Positions 53,747-62,699 of a stretch of DNA of 64,000 nucleotides are shown in pieces. The notes below the pieces were generated by a model that made no database searches, was not told where the DNA came from, and saw only the letters and a list, made by a program, of their open reading frames with translations. Within the stretch, counting starts at the first letter, position 1. The number at the start of each line of letters is the position of its first letter. A program made the position numbers and the translations under genes. Source of the DNA: Pseudarthrobacter oxydans (GTDB taxonomy: Bacteria; Actinomycetota; Actinomycetes; Actinomycetales; Micrococcaceae); the NCBI RefSeq assembly GCF_013314975.1, contig NZ_JABTYH010000009.1, forward strand, positions 1 through 64,000, read 5' to 3'.

Positions 53747-53764
53747 TATCTACTCGAGTCAACA
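53747..53764. promoter_or_regulatory. Half-conserved operator upstream of galactoside module
   Basis: TATCTACTCGAGTCAACA shares ATCTACTCG with the left half of the site at 53824-53841, with a degenerate right half. The two centres are about 77 bp apart, which would allow looping, and this one is nearer the divergent Gfo/Idh gene. Confidence 0.55.
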
Positions 53765-53812
53765 GGCCAGCGATTGGATAAACCGTCCGGATTACGGGAT
53801 GAATGTAACCTC

Positions 53813-53841
53813 TTGCCCTTCTAAATCTACTCGTGTAGATT
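53813..53841 (+). promoter_or_regulatory. Promoter with overlapping 18-bp LacI operator
   Basis: TTGCCC (53813-53818) and TAGATT (53836-53841) are separated by 17 bp. The operator AATCTACTCGTGTAGATT (53824-53841) has perfect 7-bp arms and covers the spacer and -10 element, so a bound repressor would block transcription of the transporter genes beginning at 53886. Confidence 0.75.
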
Positions 53842-53885
53842 ACATCGCAGTTGTTACCTCCATCACAGTCAGGAAAGGGTCGAAG

Positions 53886-54827
53886 ATGACCACCCTTGCC
53901 AAACACTCCAGGTCCGCCTCTGCGGCTTCGGCCTCCCCGAAGCCGCAGGGAAGCCACCGCCGCCTCGGGGACCTCAAGATCGCCCTGCTGTTCATCGCAC
54001 CGGCGATGATCGGATTCGTTGTTTTCTACGTCCTGCCCACCGTCCGGGGCATCTACCTCAGCTTCACCGAATACAACATCCTCGGCGACCCGGAATGGGT
54101 CGGCATGGACAACTACGTGGCCATCGCCGCGGACCCGCTGTTCTGGAACTCGCTGGCCGTCACCGGGCAGTACGTGTTCCTCAACATCCTCCTCCAGACA
54201 GCCCTGGCCCTTGGCCTTGCCCTCCTGATGCACAACGTGGCTAAGTCCACCATCATCCGGGGCACCCTGCTCCTGCCGTACCTGATGTCCAACGTCATCG
54301 CCGCACTGCTGTGGTTCTGGATGCTGGACTACCAGATCGGCGTGGTGAACCAGTTCATCGAATGGAGCGGGCTGCCCCGCGTCGCCTTCTTCGGCAGCGA
54401 GGCGTGGGCCATTCCCACCCAGGCGCTGATCAACACCTGGCGCCACATGGGCTACACGGCCCTGCTGATCTTCGCCGGACTCCAGGCCATCCCCAGCCAC
54501 GTCTACGAAGTGGCCAAACTGGACGGCGCGTCAGCATTCCAGACCTTCCGGACAATCACCATTCCCCTGCTGCGTCCGGTCCTTGTCCTGGTCCTCGTGG
54601 TGACCGTCATCGGCTCGTTCCAGGTCTTCGACACCGTGGCCGTGACCACTGCGGGCGGCCCGGTCAACGCCACCCGCGTCATCCAGTACTACATCTACCA
54701 GCGGGCCTTCACCGAGTCGGACTTCGGCTACGGATCCGCCATCGCCGTCATTCTCTTCCTCATCCTCGCCCTGGTGGCCTTCATCCAGATGAAGTTCCTC
54801 AAGGGCAACGAGTCGGACCTGGACTAA
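53886..54827 (+). CDS. Sugar ABC transporter permease 1 (MalF/UgpA type)
   Basis: 313 aa from the ATG at 53886, six bases after AGGAAAGGG; the upstream frame runs through the operators and is not coding. Six hydrophobic segments and the EAA loop YEVAKLDGASAFQTFRTITIP are present. It is the first gene of the inducible operon with a second permease 10 bp on, the binding protein and a GH36 alpha-galactosidase, so uptake of raffinose- or melibiose-type sugars is likely. Confidence 0.9.
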   Translation: MTTLAKHSRSASAASASPKPQGSHRRLGDLKIALLFIAPAMIGFVVFYVLPTVRGIYLSFTEYNILGDPEWVGMDNYVAIAADPLFWNSLAVTGQYVFLNILLQTALALGLALLMHNVAKSTIIRGTLLLPYLMSNVIAALLWFWMLDYQIGVVNQFIEWSGLPRVAFFGSEAWAIPTQALINTWRHMGYTALLIFAGLQAIPSHVYEVAKLDGASAFQTFRTITIPLLRPVLVLVLVVTVIGSFQVFDTVAVTTAGGPVNATRVIQYYIYQRAFTESDFGYGSAIAVILFLILALVAFIQMKFLKGNESDLD

Positions 54828-54837
54828 GGAGTTCCGC

Positions 54838-55764
54838 ATGAGCACCACCGCAAGCCGCGCACCGCTGCCGGCCGCAACCCGCCGCCGTCGTCCTTTCAAC
54901 GCCCGTCGCGCCGGCGCCTGGGCACTCCTCATCCTGGCCATCGCAGTCTCCGTCCTTCCCTTCCTGTGGGTCCTGCGCACGGCACTGTCCACCAACAACG
55001 CGCTGGCCTCGAATGCCACCAGCCTGCTGCCGGCGGAATTCACCCTGGGCGCCTTCAAACGGGTCTTCGGGCTGCAGTCCCCGGCGGAGGCCGTCGCCGA
55101 AGGCGGATCCGGTGCCGCCATCGACTTCTGGCTCTACCTGCGCAACTCGATCATCTTCTCCTCGATCACCACCGCCGGCGCCGTCTTTTTCAGCGCCATG
55201 GCCGCCTACGCGTTCTCCCGGCTGCGCTGGAAGGGCCGCAACGCCGTCTTCAGCCTGTTCCTCGGCACCATGCTGGTCCCGCCGATCTTCACCGCCCTGC
55301 CGAACTTCCTGCTCATCAAGAACCTGGACCTGCTCAACACCATGCTCGGCCTGGTCCTGCCGTACGTGTTCATGACCCCCTTCGCCATCTTCTTCCTCCG
55401 GCAGTTCTTCCTGAACATGTCCCGCGAAGTGGAGGAGGCGGCCATGCTCGACGGCGCCAAGCACCTGAGGATCTTCTTCCAGATCGTGCTCCCCAACGCC
55501 GCAGCCCCCATCGCCACGCTGGCGCTCCTCACCTTCATCGGCCAGTGGAACGAGTACTTCTGGCCCCTGCTGGTGGCGTCGCAAGACGATGTCCGCGTCC
55601 TGCAGGTGGGCCTCGGCGTCTTCAAGTCCCAGTCCCCGCAGGGGGCACCGGACTGGTCCGGGCTGATGGCCGCAACCCTCATTTCGGCCCTCCCGGTGCT
55701 GATCCTCTTCGCCGCCTTCGGCAAGAAGATCGTCAACTCCATTGGCTTCTCCGGCATCAAATAA
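54838..55764 (+). CDS. Sugar ABC transporter permease 2 (MalG type)
   Basis: 308 aa; the start follows GGAGTTCCGC. Six hydrophobic segments and the EAA loop VEEAAMLDGAKHLRIFFQIV are present, plus an extended first periplasmic loop (about 55-100). It pairs with the permease 10 bp upstream. The ATPase is not encoded nearby. Confidence 0.9.
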   Translation: MSTTASRAPLPAATRRRRPFNARRAGAWALLILAIAVSVLPFLWVLRTALSTNNALASNATSLLPAEFTLGAFKRVFGLQSPAEAVAEGGSGAAIDFWLYLRNSIIFSSITTAGAVFFSAMAAYAFSRLRWKGRNAVFSLFLGTMLVPPIFTALPNFLLIKNLDLLNTMLGLVLPYVFMTPFAIFFLRQFFLNMSREVEEAAMLDGAKHLRIFFQIVLPNAAAPIATLALLTFIGQWNEYFWPLLVASQDDVRVLQVGLGVFKSQSPQGAPDWSGLMAATLISALPVLILFAAFGKKIVNSIGFSGIK

Positions 55765-55819
55765 GCACACCCCACCCATCGCATCCCAGCGAACTCCACC
55801 CCGAACGGAAAGTAGAACC

Positions 55820-57163
55820 ATGAAGAAATCCCTCGGCGCCGTTGCCGTCGCCGCAGCTATGGCACTCTCGCTCTCTGCCTGCAGCGGATCCTCCTCCTCC
55901 TCCGAAGAAAGCGCCACCGGCGAGATCAGCTACTGGCTGTGGGACGCCAACCAGCTGCCCGCCTACCAGCAGTGCGCTGACGACTTCCAGGCAGCCAACC
56001 CGGACATCACGGTCAAGATCACCCAGCGCGGCTGGGACGACTACTGGAGCACCCTCACCAATGGTTTTGTTGGCGGCACCGCACCGGACGTCTTCACCAA
56101 CCACCTGGGACGCTACGGCGAACTGGCCGAAAACAAGCAGCTCCTGGCCATCGACGAGGCCGTCGAAAAGGACAACATCGATCTCTCCGCCTACAACGAG
56201 GGCCTCGCGGACCTGTGGGTGGGCCAGGACGGCAAGCGCTACGGACTGCCCAAGGACTGGGACACCATCGGCCTGTTCTACAACAAGGCGATGCTCAGCA
56301 GCGCCGGCATCCCGGAGGACCAGATGAAGGACCTCACCTGGAACCCTGAGGACGGAGGCAGCTACGAGAAGGTCATCGCCCACCTGACCGTGGACAAGAA
56401 CGGCAAGCGCGGCGACGAGCCCGGCTTCGACAAGAACAACGTGGACGTCTACGGCCTGGGCCTGAACGGTGGCGGCGACTCCTCCGGCCAGACCGAATGG
56501 AGCTACCTCACCAACACCACCGGCTGGTCCCACACGGACAAGAACCCGTGGGGCACCAAGTACAACTACGACGATCCCAAGTTCCAGGAAAGCATGGAGT
56601 GGTTCGCCGGGCTGGCGGACAAGGGCTACATGCCCAAGCTCGAGACCACCGTTGGCGCGAGCATGGCTGACACCTTCGCTGCCGGCAAGTCCGCCATCAA
56701 CGCCCACGGCTCCTGGATGATCGGCCAGTACACCGGCTACAAGGGCATCGAGGTGGGCATCGCCCCCACACCGGTGGGCCCCGAGGGCGAGCGTGCCTCC
56801 ATGTTCAACGGCCTGGCGGATTCCATTTGGGCCGGAACCGAAAAGAAGGACGCGGCCATCAAGTGGGTTGAATACCTCGCTTCGGCCGACTGCCAGGACG
56901 TCGTAGCCTCCAAGGCCGTGGTGTTCCCCGCCCTCAAGGCGTCCTCGGAGAAGGCCGCCGAGGCCTTCCAGGCCAAGGGTGTTGACGTCACCGCGTTTAC
57001 CGAGCACGTCAAGAACAAGACCACCTTCCTGTACCCCATCACGGACAACACCGCCAAGGTCAAGGGCATCATGGAGCCGGCCATGGACGCCGTCGTCTCC
57101 GGCAAGGCACCCGCCAGCTCGCTGACCCAGGCCAACGAACAGGTCAACGCCCTCTTCAAGTAG
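55820..57163 (+). CDS. Alpha-galactoside ABC transporter binding lipoprotein
   Basis: 447 aa from the ATG at 55820. The signal peptide ends in lipobox LSAC (Cys21), followed by a Ser-rich tether (SGSSSSSEES). Family 1 binding protein with SYWLWDANQLPAYQQC and FVGGTAPDVFTN segments. It lies between the permeases and GH36 and is followed by two stable hairpins, which may raise its transcript level over the downstream enzyme. Ligand by context: alpha-galactosyl oligosaccharide. Confidence 0.9.
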   Translation: MKKSLGAVAVAAAMALSLSACSGSSSSSEESATGEISYWLWDANQLPAYQQCADDFQAANPDITVKITQRGWDDYWSTLTNGFVGGTAPDVFTNHLGRYGELAENKQLLAIDEAVEKDNIDLSAYNEGLADLWVGQDGKRYGLPKDWDTIGLFYNKAMLSSAGIPEDQMKDLTWNPEDGGSYEKVIAHLTVDKNGKRGDEPGFDKNNVDVYGLGLNGGGDSSGQTEWSYLTNTTGWSHTDKNPWGTKYNYDDPKFQESMEWFAGLADKGYMPKLETTVGASMADTFAAGKSAINAHGSWMIGQYTGYKGIEVGIAPTPVGPEGERASMFNGLADSIWAGTEKKDAAIKWVEYLASADCQDVVASKAVVFPALKASSEKAAEAFQAKGVDVTAFTEHVKNKTTFLYPITDNTAKVKGIMEPAMDAVVSGKAPASSLTQANEQVNALFK

Positions 57164-57178
57164 GCCCTGGCCCCCAAA

Positions 57179-57208
57179 CAGTGGCTGCGTTTGTGGTCGC
57201 AGCCACTG
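57179..57208 (+). terminator. Hairpin 1 between binding protein and GH36 genes
   Basis: CAGTGGCTGCG (57179-57189) pairs perfectly with 57198-57208 across an 8-nt loop, 15 bp after the binding-protein stop. It is probably an intercistronic attenuator or stabiliser, because the next gene has the same direction and shares the function. Confidence 0.7.
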
Positions 57209-57209
57209 G

Positions 57210-57251
57210 GCTGGATGCCGCCGTGCCCTCCTCGCGGCGGCGGCATCCAGC
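57210..57251 (+). terminator. Hairpin 2 between binding protein and GH36 genes
   Basis: GCTGGATGCCGCC (57210-57222) pairs perfectly with 57239-57251 over 13 bp with a 16-nt loop, directly after hairpin 1. Confidence 0.7.
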
Positions 57252-57333
57252 CCCTCCCCACTCCCTGGCTTGAGGCGCCTACGACGCTCCAGCCCTCCAG
57301 ACGCACAGCACAACGACGAAAGAGATTTCCCCT

Positions 57334-59526
57334 ATGGACCCCCTCCACCTCCGTTCCGCCGGGACCAGCCTGGTGATCAGCTTCGACAGCGGAGAGGCCG
57401 AGGTGGTCCACTGGGGCGCAGACCTGGGCGCGGACCTGCCGGACCTGGCCATCCTCACCTCCCCGGTCCCGCACTCCGCCATCGACGCACGCGTCCCCGC
57501 AGCGCTCCTCCCCCAGGCGTCGTCCTCCTGGCGCGGCCGGGCCGCCCTGCGCGGCTCCCGGACGGCCGACGGCGTCTCCGGGCTTGATTTCTCGGCCCGC
57601 CTCCGCGTTGTGACAGCAGGTGCCGACGGCGGCTCGGCAGTGATCGTCCAGTCAGACCCGGACGCCGGGCTCACGGTCGAATCAACCCTCACCCTTCACG
57701 ACGCCGGGCTGCTGGAGATGCGGCACACCGTCACCAACGACGGCACCACGCCGTACCGGCTCGACGAACTGGCGACCGTCCTCCCGGTGGCGCCGGACGC
57801 CGTCGAACTCCTTGACCTCACCGGCCGCTGGTGCCGGGAACGGCACCCGCAGCGCCGCGCCATCCAGCAGGGCACCTGGGTCCGGACCGGCCGGCACGGG
57901 CGCACCGGACACGACTCCTCCCTTCTGTTCGCCGCCGGCACCACCGGTTTCGGCAACCGCCACGGCAAGGTCTGGGCCACCCACCTGGCCTGGAGCGGCA
58001 ACCACGAACAGTTCGCGGACACCATCGGCGACGGCCGGACCATGATCGGCGGCTCCGAACTCCTGGGCCCCGCCGAGGTCATCCTCGAACCCGGCGGCAG
58101 CTACACCACCCCGGCACTGTTCGCCGCCTACTCCGACCATGGGCTGGACGGGATCACCGAGGCCTTCTACAGCTGGTTCCGGTCCCGCCCGCACCACGTC
58201 CTCCCGGCCGCCTCCACCGGCCTGCCCGCCGGAAAACCGCGCCCCGTTGTGCTTAACACCTGGGAGGCCGTGTACTTCGACCACAACCTGGACACGCTGA
58301 TCGAGCTGGCTGAGTCCGCTGCCGACCTTGGCGTTGAGCGCTTCGTGCTCGACGACGGCTGGTTCCGCGGCCGCCGGGACGACCACGCCGGCCTCGGCGA
58401 CTGGTACGTCGACGAGACCCTGTGGCCGAAGGGGCTGACACCGCTGATCGAGGCCGTGACCTCCCGCGGCATGGAGTTCGGGCTCTGGGTGGAGCCGGAA
58501 ATGGTCAACCTTGATTCCGATATTGCAAGGGCGCACCCGGACTGGATTGTTGGCCCGTCAGCGGTGCAGCACAAGGACGGCGGCCGCCTGCCCCTGGAAT
58601 GGCGGAACCAGCACATCATCGACCTGGTCAACCCCGAGGCGTGGAAGTACATCTACAGCCGCATCGACGCGCTCCTGAGCGAGAACAACATCAGCTACCT
58701 CAAGTGGGACCAGAACCGGGACCTGCTGGAGCACGGCCACGCCGGACGCTCCTCCGTCCACGAGCAGACCCTCGCCGCGTACAGGCTGTTCGACGCGCTC
58801 CGCAAGGCCCATCCCGGCGTCGAGATTGAATCCTGCTCCTCAGGCGGCGCGCGCGTTGACCTGGGCATCCTGGAACGCACGGACCGGATCTGGGGGTCGG
58901 ACTGCAACGATGCGCTGGAGCGCCAGACCATCCAGCGCTGGACCGGCGCCGTGGTCCCGCCGGAGCTGGTGGGCAGCCACATCGGCCCCACCACCTCGCA
59001 CACCACCGCCCGCACCCACGACCTCTCCTTCCGGGCCGTCACCGCGCTGTTCGGCCATTTCGGCATGGAGTGGGACATCCGCGGCGTCCAGGGCAAGGAC
59101 CGGGAGGAGCTCAAGCGCTTCATCGCCCTGTTCAAGGAACACCGCGGCCTCCTCCACAGCGGCCGCCGCGTCCACGCGGACGTGGCCGGTGACGCCCTGC
59201 TGCTGCACGGCGTCGTCACCGATGCACCCGCCGTTTCTGGCACGACGGCGGGCCTGTTCGCCCTGGTCAGCACCCGCACCTCCGCGGCGGAGGAGCCGGG
59301 CCGGATCGGCATTCCCGGGCTGGAGGCCGGGCGCACGTACCGGGTGGAGGCGGTCTTCCCCACTCCCGAAGACGCCGACTACGGCCACACCTACACCCAG
59401 GTGCAGCCGCCGGCCTGGCTGGCAGACGGGGCAGTGGCCAACGGACGCTTCCTCGCCGAGGTGGGCCTGCCCATGCCCAACCTCAACCCCGAGCACGCGC
59501 TGCTGCTGAAGGTCACTGCCCTCTAG
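57334..59526 (+). CDS. Alpha-galactosidase, glycoside hydrolase family 36
   Basis: 730 aa, cytoplasmic, the usual bacterial GH36 length. N-terminal beta-sandwich, then a TIM barrel: substrate loop [22 protein letters not shown], nucleophile Asp459 in YLKWDQNRD, acid/base Asp523 in [13 protein letters not shown], and [11 protein letters not shown] before it. It releases galactose from melibiose/raffinose-type sugars imported by the preceding transporter. Last gene of the operon, separated from the binding-protein gene by two hairpins. Confidence 0.94.
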   Translation: MDPLHLRSAGTSLVISFDSGEAEVVHWGADLGADLPDLAILTSPVPHSAIDARVPAALLPQASSSWRGRAALRGSRTADGVSGLDFSARLRVVTAGADGGSAVIVQSDPDAGLTVESTLTLHDAGLLEMRHTVTNDGTTPYRLDELATVLPVAPDAVELLDLTGRWCRERHPQRRAIQQGTWVRTGRHGRTGHDSSLLFAAGTTGFGNRHGKVWATHLAWSGNHEQFADTIGDGRTMIGGSELLGPAEVILEPGGSYTTPALFAAYSDHGLDGITEAFYSWFRSRPHHVLPAASTGLPAGKPRPVVLNTWEAVYFDHNLDTLIELAESAADLGVERFVLDDGWFRGRRDDHAGLGDWYVDETLWPKGLTPLIEAVTSRGMEFGLWVEPEMVNLDSDIARAHPDWIVGPSAVQHKDGGRLPLEWRNQHIIDLVNPEAWKYIYSRIDALLSENNISYLKWDQNRDLLEHGHAGRSSVHEQTLAAYRLFDALRKAHPGVEIESCSSGGARVDLGILERTDRIWGSDCNDALERQTIQRWTGAVVPPELVGSHIGPTTSHTTARTHDLSFRAVTALFGHFGMEWDIRGVQGKDREELKRFIALFKEHRGLLHSGRRVHADVAGDALLLHGVVTDAPAVSGTTAGLFALVSTRTSAAEEPGRIGIPGLEAGRTYRVEAVFPTPEDADYGHTYTQVQPPAWLADGAVANGRFLAEVGLPMPNLNPEHALLLKVTAL

Positions 59527-59538
59527 TGACCGTAGATT

Positions 59539-59584
59539 GCTCCGTAAACGTCGTTTTCACGCTTCAAAACGGCATTTACGGAGC
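59539..59584. terminator. 19-bp hairpin after GH36 gene
   Basis: 59539-59557 (GCTCCGTAAACGTCGTTTT) is complementary to 59566-59584 with two imperfect pairs and an 8-nt loop. On the plus strand the left arm ends in TTTT and the right begins AAAA, so the stem may work in both directions. It lies 12 bp past the GH36 stop, 65 bp before aroQ. Confidence 0.7.
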
Positions 59585-59648
59585 GGTCGATGGGGGGTGC
59601 CGGCGTAAGAATGAGCAGCGCCCAGCGCCAGCCGATAGATTGTCATCC

Positions 59649-60110
59649 ATGACTGACGCCTCCACAGACTCCGCCGCCGGCCGCACCATCCTGGTGATCA
59701 ACGGGCCAAACCTGAACCTGTTGGGAACCCGCGAGCCGGAAAAATACGGCACCTCGACGTTGGCCGACGTGGAGCAGCTGGCCGCGGCCGCCGCCGAGGC
59801 CCACGGCTTCACGGCCGAATGCGTCCAGTCCAACCACGAAGGCGTCCTGCTCGATGTCATCCACGCCGCCCGGAACAACGCCGCGGGCATCGTCATCAAT
59901 GCGGGCGCCTTCACCCACACCTCGGTTGCCCTCCGGGACGCCCTTGCCGCCGTGCAGCTTCCCGCCGTCGAGGTCCACATCACCAACGTGCACCAGCGCG
60001 AAGAATTCCGGCACCATTCGTACCTCTCCCCCGTCTGCTCTGCGGTCATTGTGGGCGCGGGCGTTACGGGGTACCGGCTGGCCATTGACTACCTTGCCGA
60101 GGTCCTCTAA
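59649..60110 (+). CDS. aroQ: Type II 3-dehydroquinate dehydratase
   Basis: 153 aa from the ATG at 59649; the upstream in-frame GTG reads through the hairpin. It catalyses the third shikimate-pathway step. [18 protein letters not shown] carries the catalytic Tyr on the mobile lid, [16 protein letters not shown] the substrate-binding region, and [18 protein letters not shown] the active His. It stands alone, convergent with marP at 3 bp. Confidence 0.94.
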   Translation: MTDASTDSAAGRTILVINGPNLNLLGTREPEKYGTSTLADVEQLAAAAAEAHGFTAECVQSNHEGVLLDVIHAARNNAAGIVINAGAFTHTSVALRDALAAVQLPAVEVHITNVHQREEFRHHSYLSPVCSAVIVGAGVTGYRLAIDYLAEVL

Positions 60111-60113
60111 CCG

Positions 60114-61298
60114 CTACTTCTGGATGCACTGCCCAGAGGACACCGGCGCGGAGAGGGACGCCGCCTGCGATGCCACCGGAGTGAGGTCGTCCATGGTGAT
60201 GGCGAATCCCATCTCCATATCCGCCGTCGCTTTCGCGAAAATCACTCCTGCCACCTGGCCGTCCATGGTCAGCAGCGGCCCTCCCGAATTCCCCGGCTGC
60301 ACGTCCCCGGCCAGGCGGTAGATCTCCTCGGGTGACGCGTTGTTTCCGTAGATGTCCGGCACCAGGACAGTGGTGATGTCCTGCACCGTGGCGGGCTTGG
60401 ACTGGAAGGGGCCGCCGTGGGGATAGCCGGCGAAAGCTGCAGGACTGCCGCCGGGCAGGTCCCGGCCCAGCGCCAGCGGGCTTGCCTGCAGTCCATCCAC
60501 AGCCAGCACCGCGAGGTCGTGTTTGGTGTCGAAGTAGACGACCCGCCCTGGCATCGCTCCGCCGTCGGGCATTTCCACTACCGGCTGCGACACGCCCGCC
60601 ACAACATGTGCATTGGTGACCACCCGGTCCTCTGACACCACAAACCCCGTGCCCGTCTGGTTTTGGCCGCACTGGTACGCGGTCCCGGCGATCCGGAGCA
60701 CGGACTCCGCGGCCCGGTTCAGCGAGGGAGTGTCGGTGCTCGCGTTCGGCACCGGTACCGCCGGCCCCTGTTCCAGGCCCTCCAGCAGCGTGGGGATGCC
60801 GTTGCCGATCACGGTGGAGCGCAGCTGCGCCATGGTGGCTTTGACGGGGACGGGCGTTAGTCCGTCGATGAAGCGGATGACCCTTGACTCGGCCAGCTGC
60901 TGCGATACGAACGGCACACCCAGGGAGCTGACGCTGAAGGCCAGCATGGACATCACCAGCGCCGACACCACTACGTTCACGGCTCCGCCCACCAGGCGGT
61001 CTACTGCCCGGAGGGGCCGGATCCGCACGGCGCCGCGGATTTGCCGGCCGGCCATCGTCCCCAGGCCGTGCCCCAGGACCACCAGCACGACGGCGGCCGC
61101 CACGATGGCGGTCAGCCTCCATCCGGAGTCCTCAACGAAGCCGCTCACCAGGGGGACCGCGAAAAAGGCCGCCACGGCTCCCGCCGCAAACCCCGCTATG
61201 CCGCCCGCCGTCACCAGGAAACCGTTGCGCAGGCCATAAACCAGGTAGGACAGCAGCGCCAGGATCAGGATCAGGTCCAGGACAGTCAAGCCGACCAC
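60114..61298 (-). CDS. marP: MarP-family membrane serine protease
   Basis: 394 aa with a GTG start after AAGGAG. Four N-terminal TM helices form a CvpA-like module (about 1-120). A chymotrypsin-like periplasmic protease domain carries the triad His231 (VVTNAHVVAG), Asp261 (TKHDLAVLAV) and Ser338 (VQPGNSGGPL). Cys210 and Cys391 could form the disulphide known in M. tuberculosis Rv3671c (Cys214-Cys395). MarP protects cytoplasmic pH homeostasis under acid and oxidative stress. Divergent from crp. Confidence 0.93.
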   Translation of the reverse strand: MVGLTVLDLILILALLSYLVYGLRNGFLVTAGGIAGFAAGAVAAFFAVPLVSGFVEDSGWRLTAIVAAAVVLVVLGHGLGTMAGRQIRGAVRIRPLRAVDRLVGGAVNVVVSALVMSMLAFSVSSLGVPFVSQQLAESRVIRFIDGLTPVPVKATMAQLRSTVIGNGIPTLLEGLEQGPAVPVPNASTDTPSLNRAAESVLRIAGTAYQCGQNQTGTGFVVSEDRVVTNAHVVAGVSQPVVEMPDGGAMPGRVVYFDTKHDLAVLAVDGLQASPLALGRDLPGGSPAAFAGYPHGGPFQSKPATVQDITTVLVPDIYGNNASPEEIYRLAGDVQPGNSGGPLLTMDGQVAGVIFAKATADMEMGFAITMDDLTPVASQAASLSAPVSSGQCIQK

Positions 61299-61561
61299 AA
61301 AGGCTCCTTATAAACAGTTGAACACCCATTCTAGTGGTGGTCACTGACAGTTTTCTGGACAGCCCACCCCTCCTGGCAGGCCTGCCAGGGGCACCTCCCC
61401 AACTGCCTCCCAGCCGCCCCCGGGACGTCCCGCGCCACCTCCGCTGGTGGCGCTGCGGCCCCGGATCAGGGCGTTTCGCCTGCCAAGTTCGTCACAGAAC
61501 CTTGAAAATTCTGAAACAATGGCACAAGCGCCACAGCCGACACTTTTATTCAGGAGATTTC

Positions 61562-62239
61562 ATGGACATCGAGGTACTGCGCCGAGCACCCCTTTTCGCC
61601 ACGCTCGACGACGACGCATTCCGTCTGCTGACGGACGAGCTCACCGAGGTGGACCTGTCCCGCGGCGCTTCGGTGTTCCGCGAGGGCGACCAGGGTGACC
61701 AGCTCTACTTCATCGTCTCCGGCAAGGTGAAGCTCGGCCGGACGTCTCCTGACGGCCGGGAATCCCTCCTGGCAATCCTGGGCCCGGGTGAACTCTTCGG
61801 CGAGATGGCCCTCTTCGACCCGAGCCCCCGCACCGCAACCGCAACCGCGGTCTCGGAAACCCGGCTGGCGGGCCTCAAGAACGAAAGCCTCAACACGCTG
61901 CTCCGCACCCGCCCCGAGGTCTCAGCACAGCTCCTGCAAGCCCTCGCCCGCCGGCTCCGCCGCACCAACGATTCGCTGTCCGACCTCGTCTTCTCCGACG
62001 TTCCGGGCCGCGTAGCCAAGGCACTCCTGGACCTCGCGGACCGCTTCGGCCGCCCTGCAACGGACGGCGTCCTGGTAGCCCACGAGCTCACCCAGGAAGA
62101 GCTGGCCCAGCTGGTTGGCGCCTCCCGCGAAACCGTCAACAAGGCCCTCGCCGAGTTCGTCCAGCGCGGCTGGCTGCGGCTGGAAGCCCGCGCCGTCGTC
62201 ATCCTGGACATGCAGCGCCTCCGCCAGCGCTCCCGCTAG
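61562..62239 (+). CDS. crp: Crp/Fnr-family regulator (Crp/GlxR-like)
   Basis: 225 aa from the ATG at 61562, after CAGGAGA. The cyclic-nucleotide domain has FGEMALFDPSPRTATA, with the Glu and Arg-Thr that hold cAMP phosphate and ribose. The C-terminal HTH is ELTQEELAQLVGASRETVNK. It corresponds to Rv3676/GlxR, a global carbon regulator; acs here has a matching site upstream. The gene is monocistronic, ended by a strong terminator. Confidence 0.93.
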   Translation: MDIEVLRRAPLFATLDDDAFRLLTDELTEVDLSRGASVFREGDQGDQLYFIVSGKVKLGRTSPDGRESLLAILGPGELFGEMALFDPSPRTATATAVSETRLAGLKNESLNTLLRTRPEVSAQLLQALARRLRRTNDSLSDLVFSDVPGRVAKALLDLADRFGRPATDGVLVAHELTQEELAQLVGASRETVNKALAEFVQRGWLRLEARAVVILDMQRLRQRSR

Positions 62240-62251
62240 CCACCAAACAGG

Positions 62252-62288
62252 AAGGCCGCCCCCGTGAACTGATCACGGGGGCGGCCTT
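62252..62288 (+). terminator. Rho-independent terminator after crp
   Basis: AAGGCCGCCCCCGTGA (62252-62267) pairs perfectly with 62273-62288 over 16 bp, with a 5-nt loop, followed by TCTG with only a short T-stretch, 12 bp past the crp stop. Confidence 0.85.
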
Positions 62289-62307
62289 TCTGCCTTAACG
62301 CGGCCCA

Positions 62308-62474
62308 ACGCTCTCTCACTCCCTGCAGCCTTTTCGTAAACCCTCGCTCATCTCCTGCAGCTTTTCTGTAAACCCTCGCTCACCGTGCCAGACCGAGTGA
62401 GAGAGCGTCACACCAAAAGCTGTGTTAAGTGAGAGAGCGTCGCGCCAAAACCTGCGTTGAGTGAGAGAGCGTCA
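62308..62474. repeat. Tandem 32-bp-period repeat array
   Basis: AGTGAGAGAGCGTC begins at 62396, 62428 and 62460, an exact 32-bp period, with spacers of the form RCRCCAAAARCYTGYGTT. On the left side are units in opposite orientation: ACGCTCTCTCACT at 62308-62320, and two units containing CTGCAGC and TTTTCTGTAAACCCTCGCTCA, with a 31-32-bp period. It is palindromic overall. The same core flanks the IS remnant at 10 kb. It is not a CRISPR: the spacers are short and themselves conserved. Confidence 0.85.
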
Positions 62475-62510
62475 CAGGTGGGGCGGCGGTAAAATTAAGG
62501 CACGAGGTGC

Positions 62511-62699
62511 ATGGCGATGTCAGTGGCTATGGGTGTCCTGTTGATCCTGCTGGGCCTGGCGGGTTTGGCCGCCACAGCCGGCACGGTGGTCCTGGTAATC
62601 CGTGACGGCCTGGGCCGGGTTCCGCTGGAACCGCCCACCAAGGACTGGACCGCGGGAACCCTTCCCAGCCGCCCGTACGCAACGCTCAGGAGGATCTAG
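62511..62699 (+). CDS. Small single-helix membrane protein
   Basis: 62 aa; starts at 62511, with an ATG at 62517 as an alternative. One TM helix (about 8-30: VLLILLGLAGLAATAGTVVL), then a basic/Pro-rich tail (about 32-62). It overlaps the convergent NUDIX gene by 4 bp. Function unknown; no family recognised. Confidence 0.65.
   Translation: MAMSVAMGVLLILLGLAGLAATAGTVVLVIRDGLGRVPLEPPTKDWTAGTLPSRPYATLRRI

Noticed and set aside
55757..57313. 518-aa open frame opposite the alpha-galactoside binding protein
   Set aside because: Composition (Gly, Val, Leu, Asp runs) and position antisense to a clear lipoprotein gene mark it as a shadow.
62308..62474. Possible CRISPR array because of regular 32-bp repeats
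   Set aside because: The repeated core is about 14 bp, the intervening sequence is itself similar from unit to unit, inverted units are present, and no cas gene is in the window.
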